DNA from: Fimenecus sp051881435
Lineage (GTDB): Bacteria > Bacillota > Clostridia > Oscillospirales > Acutalibacteraceae
Length of the DNA: 28,537 nucleotides
Assembly: GCA_051881435.1 (NCBI GenBank)
Contig: JBJEPW010000037.1
Coordinates: forward strand, 1 to 28,537
Direction of reading: 5' to 3'
The notes beneath the pieces were generated by a model, which saw only the letters and a program-made list of their open reading frames with translations, did not search any database and was not told where the DNA came from. The position numbers and the translations under genes were made by a program. Positions 7,509 through 13,559 of the stretch are shown one piece after another (the stretch's first letter is position 1; every line of letters starts with the position of its first letter).

Positions 7509-8915
7509 TTGATAAAGTATTATTTGGCTGTTGATATCGGCGCTTCCAGCGGTCGACATATCTTGGGCTGTGTGCAAAACGGTAAAATTATTACCGAGGA
7601 AATTTACCGTTTTAAAAATGGCGTCAAAAATGAAAACGGCACGCTTATGTGGGATATAGAATACCTGACGCGTGAAGTAATTGCAGGAATTGCAAAATGC
7701 AAAGAAATCGGTAAAATCCCCAAAACCGTTGCGATAGATACCTGGGGTGTGGATTATGTTTTACTTGACGAAAACGAAAAAGAACTTTTGCCCGCCGTGT
7801 CTTATCGCGACAGCAGGACAAACGATGTGATTTCAGAGGTGTCAAGCCTGATAACACCGAAAGAACTGTATCAAAAAACAGGAATTCAAAAACAGAATTT
7901 CAATACGATTTATCAGCTTTTCTGCGATAAGAAGGCAGGAAAACTCGAAAAGGCAAAACACTTTTTGATGATGCCCGACTATCTTTCCTACAAATTGACA
8001 GGCGTTATGAAAAACGAATACACCAACGCTACAACCACCAATCTTGTAAACGCCGAAACTAAAACTTGGGATTTTGAAATCATTGAAAAATTAGGCTTGC
8101 CAAAGGATATTTTTTGCGAACTTTCAGCGCCGAAAACGGTTATCGGCAACTTTACAGATGAAATCAAAAAGCAAGTCGGCTTCGATGCAAAGGTGATTTA
8201 CTGCCCGTCCCACGATACCGCAAGTGCGGTTGCCGCCTGTCCCGGCGGCGAAAACTCTGTGTATATTTCCTCAGGGACATGGAGTTTAATGGGCGTGGAA
8301 AGCGATTGCCCAAATTGCAGTGAAGAAAGCCGTCTGCACAATTTCACCAACGAAGGCGGTTTTGGCGGCAAATATCGGTATTTAAAAAACATTATGGGGC
8401 TTTGGATGATGCAAAGCGTCAAAAAAGAACTGCTTGAAAACCGCCGCGAGGATTGGAGCTTTGACGATTTATGCAGTATGGCAAAGCTTGACTCCATTGA
8501 ATCGGTAGTTGACTGTAACAATACACGGTTTTTGTCGCCCGATAATATGATGGCGGAAATCCAGAACTATTGTGCACTGGATAATCAACAGGTGCCGCAA
8601 ACCGCACCGCAGTTTGCAAGTGTGATTTACCGTTCTCTTGCATTTTGCTATGCGAAAACCAAGGCGGAAATTGAAGAAATCACAGGCAAACAGTTTAAAA
8701 GCATCCATATTGTCGGCGGCGGGGCAAAAGACAACTACCTTAATGACTTGACGGCAAAAGCGTGCGGCTGTACCGTGTATGCAGGGCCAACCGAAGCCAC
8801 GGCAATCGGCAATTTGCTGTCGCAAATGCTCGCAGACGGAGTGTTTGAAAATATTGCAGAGGCGCGAGAGTGCGTGTTTCAATCGTTTGGCTGTAAAAAA
8901 TATGAGGCAAGGTGA
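7509..8915 (+). CDS. rhaB: Rhamnulokinase
   Basis: A 468-residue FGGY-family sugar kinase that phosphorylates L-rhamnulose to L-rhamnulose-1-phosphate. The N-terminal phosphate-binding loop is AVDIGASSGRHILG (Asp9, Gly11, Ser13, Ser14, Arg16). A conserved AIDTWGVDYVLLDENEKELL stretch follows near residues 77-96. The catalytic Asp is expected at 236 in SHDTASAV, matching the SHDTASAV motif of known RhaB. The second nucleotide motif HIVGGGAKDNYLN is near residues 399-411. E. coli RhaB is of similar length (489). The start is TTG at 7509, chosen because GGAGGA (7497-7502) sits six bases before it and the protein aligns from the next residues. The stop overlaps the region of the isomerase ribosome site. 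Specificity is supported by the adjacent rhaA and rhaD. Confidence 0.95.
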   Translation: MIKYYLAVDIGASSGRHILGCVQNGKIITEEIYRFKNGVKNENGTLMWDIEYLTREVIAGIAKCKEIGKIPKTVAIDTWGVDYVLLDENEKELLPAVSYRDSRTNDVISEVSSLITPKELYQKTGIQKQNFNTIYQLFCDKKAGKLEKAKHFLMMPDYLSYKLTGVMKNEYTNATTTNLVNAETKTWDFEIIEKLGLPKDIFCELSAPKTVIGNFTDEIKKQVGFDAKVIYCPSHDTASAVAACPGGENSVYISSGTWSLMGVESDCPNCSEESRLHNFTNEGGFGGKYRYLKNIMGLWMMQSVKKELLENRREDWSFDDLCSMAKLDSIESVVDCNNTRFLSPDNMMAEIQNYCALDNQQVPQTAPQFASVIYRSLAFCYAKTKAEIEEITGKQFKSIHIVGGGAKDNYLNDLTAKACGCTVYAGPTEATAIGNLLSQMLADGVFENIAEARECVFQSFGCKKYEAR

Positions 8916-8920
8916 AGTAT

Positions 8921-10156
8921 ATGAATCGATATATAGAAGCAAAACAAATTTATGCAAGCTTAGGCGTTGATACCGATAAAGCGATTGAAATGCTGAAAGA
9001 GATACCTATATCCGTCCATTGCTGGCAGGGCGACGATGTCACAGGCTTTGACAGCCGCGAAAGTCTTTCGGGCGGTATTCAGACTACGGGTAACTACCCG
9101 GGTAAGGCGCGCACACCCGAAGAACTGATGGCGGATATGGACAAGGCAATGTCTTTAATGCCCGGCAAAAAGAAATTGAACTTGCACGCAAGCTACGCAA
9201 TTTTTGACGGTGAAGCAGTTGGCAGAGATAAACTTGAACCTAAACATTTTGAAAAATGGGTAGAATTTGCAAAGCAGAGAAATATGGGTATTGATTTTAA
9301 CCCCACATTTTTCTCTCACCCCATGGTTGAAGATAATCTGACACTTTCTTCGCCCGATGAAGAAGTGAGAAAATATTGGGTAAACCACGGTAAAGCCTGT
9401 CTTAAAATTGCAGAATATTTCGCAAACGAAACAGGCGTTCCCTGCGTTATGAACATCTGGATTCCCGATGGATATAAAGATATTCCTGCCGACAGATTAT
9501 CACCGAGGGCAAGATTTAAAAAATCTCTTGACGAAATCCTTTCCGTGCCTTACGATAAAAGTAAAGTTTATGTTACTCTTGAAAGCAAGGTTTTCGGTAT
9601 AGGGCTTGAAAGTTACACCGTCGGCTCGGCAGAATTCTGTCTTTCCTATTCAGACAAAGCCGGAATAACACCGCTTATGGACAACGGCCATTATCACCCC
9701 ACGGAAACGGTCAGCGACAAAATTTCATCACTTCTTTTGTTCAATGAAAAAATTGCACTTCATGTTACAAGACCTGTTCGTTGGGATAGTGACCATGTTG
9801 TTTTGTTTGATGACGAAACCAAAGAAATCTGCAAGGAGATTGTCCGCAACAACGGCCTTGACAGAGTGTTTATTGCAACCGATTACTTTGATGCAAGCAT
9901 AAACCGTATTTCTGCTTGGGTAACGGGAGTCAGGAGCGTTCAAAAGGCTCTGCTTTTTGCTCTTTTACAGCCAAACGACAGGCTCAAGGAATTACAAAAC
10001 AATAATGAATTAACAGAGCTAATGGTATTGCAGGAAGAGCTTAAAACTGCGCCCTTCGGCGATATTTGGGCAGAGTATCTTGCAAGCGAAAATGTCCCCG
10101 CCGATTATTTGGGCGAGGTTAAAGAATATGAAAAAGAGGTATTGTTAAAACGATGA
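8921..10156 (+). CDS. rhaA: L-rhamnose isomerase
   Basis: A 411-residue enzyme converting L-rhamnose to L-rhamnulose with divalent metal, normally Mn2+. All metal ligands known from E. coli RhaA are present at matching spacing. Structural metal: Glu221 (TLESK), Asp254 (PLMDNGHYHPTE), His281 (ALHVTR) and Asp321 (ATDYFD). Catalytic metal: His257, Asp289 and Asp291 (RWDSDHV). E. coli RhaA has 419 residues. The ATG at 8921 is preferred over an upstream GTG at 8912 because AAGGTGA (8909-8915) gives a well-placed ribosome site. The gene begins 5 bp after rhaB and overlaps rhaD by 4 bp (ATGA), showing translational coupling. Cytoplasmic; first catabolic step after release of rhamnose by the GH78 enzyme. 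Confidence 0.97.
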   Translation: MNRYIEAKQIYASLGVDTDKAIEMLKEIPISVHCWQGDDVTGFDSRESLSGGIQTTGNYPGKARTPEELMADMDKAMSLMPGKKKLNLHASYAIFDGEAVGRDKLEPKHFEKWVEFAKQRNMGIDFNPTFFSHPMVEDNLTLSSPDEEVRKYWVNHGKACLKIAEYFANETGVPCVMNIWIPDGYKDIPADRLSPRARFKKSLDEILSVPYDKSKVYVTLESKVFGIGLESYTVGSAEFCLSYSDKAGITPLMDNGHYHPTETVSDKISSLLLFNEKIALHVTRPVRWDSDHVVLFDDETKEICKEIVRNNGLDRVFIATDYFDASINRISAWVTGVRSVQKALLFALLQPNDRLKELQNNNELTELMVLQEELKTAPFGDIWAEYLASENVPADYLGEVKEYEKEVLLKR

Positions 10157-10971
10157 AGGATATATTGACTGCACCATTTGTGGAAGAAATGAAAAAGACC
10201 ACTGCCAATATGTACCGTCTCGGTTGGGACGAGCGAAACGGCGGTAACATCAGTTATATGCTAAATGCACAAGAAGTTGCCGAATATTTGGATTTGAACA
10301 AGGTTTTGCGCACCATTCCCACAGGATTTGACGCAAAAGACCTTATCGGCAAAATATTTATTGTAACAGGTACGGGCAAGTATTTCAAAAATGTTGAGGC
10401 TGACCCCGAAAATAATCTTGGCATTATCCGCATTGCAAATGACGGTACAACGGCAGAGCTTTTGTGGGGCTACAAGGACGGCGGCAAGTTTACAAGTGAA
10501 CTGCCTGCCCACTTAATGAGCCATATGGCAAGATTAAAGGTTGACCCCGAAAACAGAGTTGTTATGCACTCTCACCCCACAAACACCCTCGCAATGAATT
10601 ATGTGCACGAATTGGATGAAAAGAAATTTACCCATACACTTTGGGAAATGTGTACCGAATGTATTGTAGTTTTCCCCGACGGTGTGGGCGTTCTTCCGTG
10701 GATGCTTTGCGGAACAAACGAAATCGGCGAGGCAACAGCAAAGAAAATGGAAGAATTCCGCCTTGTTGTTTGGGGAATGCACGGCATTTACGGCGCAGGC
10801 AAAACCATGGATGAAACCTTTGGACTTATTGAGACCGTTGAAAAAGCGGCACAGATTTATATGCTCACCGCACACCTGCCGAGAGTTAATACAATAGAAG
10901 ACGAGGATATGAAAACCCTTGCCGAAGCCTTCGGTGTTAAGTACAGAAAAGATTTCTTGAATTTAGAGTAA
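10153..10971 (+). CDS. rhaD: Rhamnulose-1-phosphate aldolase
   Basis: A 272-residue class II aldolase that cleaves L-rhamnulose-1-phosphate to dihydroxyacetone phosphate and L-lactaldehyde; E. coli RhaD has 274. The Zn ligands are His139 and His141 in VMHSHPTNTLAM and His210 in WGMHGIYG. The catalytic Glu is Glu116 in FTSELPAHL. The phosphate-binding NERNGGNIS-type motif is present near residue 25 as DERNGGNISYM. It overlaps the rhaA stop by 4 bp and is the last gene of the operon; a terminator follows 56 bp later. No lactaldehyde reductase or dehydrogenase follows, so L-lactaldehyde must be handled by an enzyme encoded elsewhere. Confidence 0.97.
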   Translation: MKDILTAPFVEEMKKTTANMYRLGWDERNGGNISYMLNAQEVAEYLDLNKVLRTIPTGFDAKDLIGKIFIVTGTGKYFKNVEADPENNLGIIRIANDGTTAELLWGYKDGGKFTSELPAHLMSHMARLKVDPENRVVMHSHPTNTLAMNYVHELDEKKFTHTLWEMCTECIVVFPDGVGVLPWMLCGTNEIGEATAKKMEEFRLVVWGMHGIYGAGKTMDETFGLIETVEKAAQIYMLTAHLPRVNTIEDEDMKTLAEAFGVKYRKDFLNLE

Positions 10972-11027
10972 ATGATTTTCTAATAATCACATTGAAAAGA
11001 AAATTCATTTTTCTTCTGGATATTAAA

Positions 11028-11070
11028 ACTCCCTTGCGGTATATGTTTGTACTGCAAGGGAGTGATTTTA
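11028..11070 (+). terminator. Terminator of the rhamnoside operon
   Basis: A 10-bp perfect stem (ACTCCCTTGC 11028-11037 with GCAAGGGAGT 11054-11063) carries a 16-nt loop, followed by GATTTTAT. Confidence 0.75.
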
Positions 11071-11265
11071 TGTCAATATTATTGTTTATATCTAAACTTT
11101 ATAATTGTTGTATTTATGTGCGATGAGAACGGCGGCTACACAAGACCTTTAACTGCCGATTGTGTAATCGGATTGAACTGCTTTTTGTGAGAAATAAGGT
11201 GTGAGAATCTCTTATGTGGACCAGTAAACCGCAAATAAACCGCAAACTGAATTTGAACAAAAAAC
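11071..11265. other. Stretch without a recognisable gene
   Basis: Only short frames are present. One rightward frame ending at about 11190 reads MCDENGGYTRPLTADCVIG before stopping, without a ribosome site. A second frame beginning with the ATG near 11214 gives MWTSKPQINRKLNLNKKQIR. They might be debris, possibly of an element once integrated at the neighbouring tRNA gene, but neither can be identified. Confidence 0.4.
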
Positions 11266-11316
11266 AAATCCGCTGAAAGCCTTGATAAATAAGGATTTTT
11301 CAACGGATTTTTTTGG
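11266..11316. terminator. Bidirectional terminator next to the tRNA-Ser 3'-end copy
   Basis: A 13-bp stem with one G-T pair (11266-11278 with 11298-11310) is followed by T4 to T6 on the plus strand and flanked by A/T-rich sequence on the minus strand. On the minus strand it directly follows the duplicated CCA end of tRNA-Ser, just as a true tRNA terminator would. Confidence 0.65.
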
Positions 11317-11336
11317 CGCAGAAGGAGAGACTCGAA
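11313..11336 (-). repeat. 24-bp copy of the 3' end of tRNA-Ser(GCU) (att-like)
   Basis: Bases 11313-11336 are identical to 11488-11511, the part of the tRNA-Ser(GCU) gene covering half of the T arm, the acceptor 3' strand, the discriminator base and CCA. The rest of the tRNA is missing. Direct repeats of a tRNA 3' end are the usual trace of tyrosine-recombinase integration (attL/attR). No integrase gene remains between or beside the copies. Confidence 0.7.
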
Positions 11337-11441
11337 AAAGGCTGTGCCTTTTTCATTTGCTACGCAAATAACCGATTATATGTCCGTGCTCCTCCGCCTG
11401 CGGCGAACCGTCGCACATGGACGAAAGAGTTCGAGTCTCTC
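11325..11441. repeat. 117-bp segment with 12-bp terminal inverted repeats
   Basis: GAGAGACTCGAA (11325-11336) is exactly inverted as TTCGAGTCTCTC (11430-11441). Between them are further hairpins: ATTTGC/GCAAAT near 11356-11371, and a GC-rich one with CGCCTGCGGCG near 11396-11406. The ends are the tRNA-Ser T-arm sequence itself. It may be a small repeat element that targets or carries this sequence. No protein is encoded. Confidence 0.5.
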
Positions 11442-11456
11442 AACTAAAACGAATAA

Positions 11457-11485
11457 AAGCCACACATCAAAAGATGTATGGCTTC
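11457..11485 (-). terminator. Terminator of the tRNA-Ser pair
   Basis: On the minus strand AGCCATACATC, a TTTT loop and GATGTGTGGCT form an 11-bp stem with one G-T pair, followed by TTTTATT. It begins four bases after the CCA of tRNA-Ser(GCU). Confidence 0.8.
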
Positions 11486-11488
11486 TAT

Positions 11489-11579
11489 TGGCGCAGAAGG
11501 AGAGACTCGAACTCTCGCACCGGTTTCCCGGCCTACGCCCTTAGCAGGGGCGCCTCGTCACCAACTTGAGTACTTCTGC
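11489..11579 (-). tRNA. tRNA-Ser (anticodon GCU)
   Basis: A 91-nt gene with encoded CCA. The acceptor stem GCAGAAG/CTTCTGC is perfect, with discriminator G. The anticodon stem CGCCC/GGGCG carries the loop CTGCTAA, giving anticodon GCU for AGC and AGU codons. The long variable arm (GGCCGGGAAACCGG) is the class II feature expected of tRNA-Ser. The T arm is GAGAG-TTCGAGT-CTCTC. It is the second gene of a two-tRNA transcript; its 3' end is duplicated at 11313-11336. Confidence 0.97.
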
Positions 11580-11612
11580 AAGCGTAACGGATTAACCGAT
11601 ATTCAATTTGCA

Positions 11613-11637
11613 CAGGCTGTGGGGTTGCCACAGCCTG
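11613..11637. other. Perfect hairpin between the two tRNA-Ser genes
   Basis: CAGGCTGTGG (11613-11622) pairs fully with CCACAGCCTG (11628-11637) around a 5-nt loop. There is no T tract after it on either strand, so it is more likely a processing or spacer structure in the tRNA precursor than a terminator. Confidence 0.6.
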
Positions 11638-11641
11638 CTTC

Positions 11642-11730
11642 TGGCGGAGAGAGTGGGATTCGAACCCACGGTACGTTGCCGTACGACGGTTTTCAAGACC
11701 GTTCCGTTATAACCACTTCGGTATCTCTCC
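11642..11730 (-). tRNA. tRNA-Ser (anticodon UGA)
   Basis: An 89-nt gene with encoded CCA. Acceptor stem GGAGAGA/TCTCTCC, discriminator G. Anticodon stem ACGGT/ACCGT with loop CTTGAAA, giving anticodon UGA for UCA and related UCN codons. The long variable arm (GTACGGCAACGTAC) and the T arm GTGGG-TTCGAAT-CCCAC fit tRNA-Ser. It is the first gene of the pair, 62 bp upstream of tRNA-Ser(GCU). Confidence 0.97.
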
Positions 11731-11745
11731 GTATTGGGCTTGACT

Positions 11746-11774
11746 ATCATATCATAAAAACAAAGTCTTGTCAA
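11746..11774 (-). promoter_or_regulatory. Promoter of the tRNA-Ser pair
   Basis: On the minus strand a perfect TTGACA (11774-11769), a 17-bp spacer and TATGAT (11751-11746) lie 15 bases before the 5' end of tRNA-Ser(UGA). Confidence 0.88.
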
Positions 11775-11829
11775 GGCGTTTATTGAAAAAATCACTCATA
11801 ACAAGTCCCATATTTTACGCTGAGCTGTG

Positions 11830-11858
11830 TTTACAAAATCAATCAATAATGATAAAAT
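11830..11858 (+). promoter_or_regulatory. Promoter upstream of the small membrane protein / GH27 / addBA operon
   Basis: TTTACA (11830-11835), a 17-bp spacer and TAAAAT (11853-11858) lie 33 bp before the first start codon. A second TATAAT-like string at 11862-11867 has no -35 at proper spacing. Confidence 0.6.
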
Positions 11859-11891
11859 TATTATAATCTGATTTATAAGGAGGAGTGGGGT

Positions 11892-12233
11892 ATGCAATCA
11901 ACATATATAATATTTTTCATTTTGATAATATTCATATTGTTGTGGGAAAGAAACAAGAAAACCGCCCTTCTTCACAAAATAAGAAAAACTAAAAAATTAA
12001 GGGGGAAGCAGGAAATGACAGAGCTTATCCAAAAATACATCGGCAAGGAGTGTATAATTTATACATGTACTTCTTCAACGCAGATTGAGGGCGTAATCCA
12101 TTGCTGTAAGGACGGCTGGATAGAGATTGAAAAGAACGGACAGCGCGATATTGTGAATTGCGATTATATCACAAGAATAAGAGAATATCCGAGAAATAAA
12201 AACGGAAAGAAAAAATCCGTTGTGTTAGACTGA
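11892..12233 (+). CDS. Small membrane-anchored protein with a conserved cytoplasmic domain of unknown function
   Basis: A 113-residue protein. A strong AAGGAGGAG ribosome site precedes the ATG. Residues 1-20 form a hydrophobic helix (IIFFILIIFILLWER) followed by a Lys/Arg-rich stretch, suggesting the rest stays in the cytoplasm. From residue 42 a compact, mostly beta domain begins (MTELIQKYIGKECIIYTCTS, then GVIHCCKDGWIEIE, then YITRIREYPRNKNGKKK). This is typical of a conserved small-protein family of Firmicutes in which many members consist of this domain alone; it has the look of a small barrel (Sm-like), which is inference. The ATG at 12015 is a possible internal start for the domain alone. 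Function unknown. It is followed 20 bp later by the GH27 gene. Confidence 0.8.
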   Translation: MQSTYIIFFILIIFILLWERNKKTALLHKIRKTKKLRGKQEMTELIQKYIGKECIIYTCTSSTQIEGVIHCCKDGWIEIEKNGQRDIVNCDYITRIREYPRNKNGKKKSVVLD

Positions 12234-12253
12234 TACCAAAGAGGAGAATTGCA

Positions 12254-13555
12254 ATGGACAAAAACAAGCTTGCACTCACGCCGCCCATGGGGTGGAACAG
12301 TTGGGATTGCTACGGCGCCGCAGTAACCGAGGAACAGCTTTTGGGCAACGCCGAATATATGGCGAAAAACCTCAAACAGTACGGCTGGCAGTATGTTGTG
12401 TGCGATATTCAATGGTATGAGCCGAATGCGCGTGATAATGACTACAATAATTTCACTGAGCTTTGTATGGACGAGTATTCACGCCTTATCCCTGCCGTAA
12501 ACCGCTTTCCGTCTGCCGCGAACGGAGTGGGTTTTAAGGCGATTGCAGATAAAATCCACGCGATGGGGCTTAAATTCGGAATACATATTATGCGCGGTAT
12601 TCCACGTCAGGCAGTACATAACAACACAAAGATTTTAGGCTCGGACAAAACCGCCCGTCAGATTGCCCATCATTTTTCCGTTTGCTCCTGGAATACGGAT
12701 ATGTACGGCGTTGATAGCCGCTGTGACGGCGCACAGGCTTATTACGATTCCATTTTTGATATGTACGCAAAATGGGGTATAGATTTTGTTAAGGTTGATG
12801 ACATCTGCATAACGGAATTCAGAAAATGGGATTGCCCCTATTCCGCAAAGGAAGAAATCGAAATGATACGAAAGGCAATCGACAAAACGGGCAGAGATAT
12901 AGTTTTGAGCCTTTCACCGGGACCTGCACAGCTTGAAAATGCAGAGCATCTTTGTGAAAACGCAAATATGTGGCGGCTGACAGGCGATTTTTGGGACCAA
13001 TGGGACAAGCTTTATGAAATGTTCGAGCGCTGTGAAAAATGGGCGCCTTATGTAAAAGAGGGGTGTTGGCCCGATTGCGATATGCTGCCCTTGGGCAACC
13101 TTTCAAGAAACGGCACCTGTCACGGACCGCAGGACAGATATACTCAGTTTACAAAGGACGAGCAGATAACGCTTATGACGCTTTGGTCGGTTTTCCGTTC
13201 GCCCCTTATGTTCGGCGGCGAAATGCGTAATAACGATGATTGGACGCTTTCTCTGATGACAAATCCCGAAATAATCGGTGTAAATCAGTATTCCCGCGGC
13301 GGAAAACAAATTTACCGTGACGAAAATACCGTTATTTGGAGCGCTGTTTCTCAAAACGGAAATCCCATTATTGCAATTTTCAATATATCCGATAAACAAA
13401 TGACTGTGTCGGCAGATTTGGAAAAATACGGCATTTTAGGTGAATTTTCCTTGCGCGACCTGTGGGAAAGACAGGATATAGGCACAGTAAACAGCGAATT
13501 GATTTGTGATGTAAACTCACACGGAGCAAGAATTTTTGAATTGAGGCAGGTGTAA
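12254..13555 (+). CDS. GH27 alpha-galactosidase-type glycoside hydrolase, cytoplasmic
   Basis: A 433-residue enzyme of glycoside hydrolase family 27, expected to release terminal alpha-D-galactose; alpha-N-acetylgalactosaminidase or beta-L-arabinopyranosidase are alternatives within the family. The N-terminus has the family signature PPMGWNSWDCYG. The nucleophile is Asp182 in FVKVDDIC, equivalent to the Asp of the KYDNC motif. The acid/base is Asp245 in WRLTGDFWDQW, equivalent to the family R-x3-D-x2-D-x-W motif. The (beta/alpha)8 barrel takes up about the first 330 residues and an antiparallel beta domain the remainder. There is no signal peptide, so the substrate must be imported. GAGGAG precedes the ATG. 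The stop lies 4 bp before addB, an odd partner for a sugar hydrolase. Confidence 0.93.
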   Translation: MDKNKLALTPPMGWNSWDCYGAAVTEEQLLGNAEYMAKNLKQYGWQYVVCDIQWYEPNARDNDYNNFTELCMDEYSRLIPAVNRFPSAANGVGFKAIADKIHAMGLKFGIHIMRGIPRQAVHNNTKILGSDKTARQIAHHFSVCSWNTDMYGVDSRCDGAQAYYDSIFDMYAKWGIDFVKVDDICITEFRKWDCPYSAKEEIEMIRKAIDKTGRDIVLSLSPGPAQLENAEHLCENANMWRLTGDFWDQWDKLYEMFERCEKWAPYVKEGCWPDCDMLPLGNLSRNGTCHGPQDRYTQFTKDEQITLMTLWSVFRSPLMFGGEMRNNDDWTLSLMTNPEIIGVNQYSRGGKQIYRDENTVIWSAVSQNGNPIIAIFNISDKQMTVSADLEKYGILGEFSLRDLWERQDIGTVNSELICDVNSHGARIFELRQV

Positions 13556-13559
13556 ATCG

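Noticed and set aside
8469..8957. 162-codon minus-strand frame opposite rhaB
   Set aside because: Shadow of the kinase gene; composition is unlike a real protein and it would disrupt a tight operon.
11613..11637. Terminator between the two tRNA-Ser genes
   Set aside because: The 10-bp hairpin is perfect but no T tract follows on either strand, so it is listed as a spacer hairpin only.
11344..11786. Two plus-strand frames of 66 and 102 codons over the tRNA-Ser genes
   Set aside because: They read antisense through tRNA genes (GAEGETRTLAPVSRP-type false peptides) and carry no start signals.
11592..11795. 67-codon minus-strand frame over the tRNA-Ser(UGA) gene
   Set aside because: Its peptide (RYRSGYNGTVLKTV-type) is the well-known false translation of a tRNA gene.
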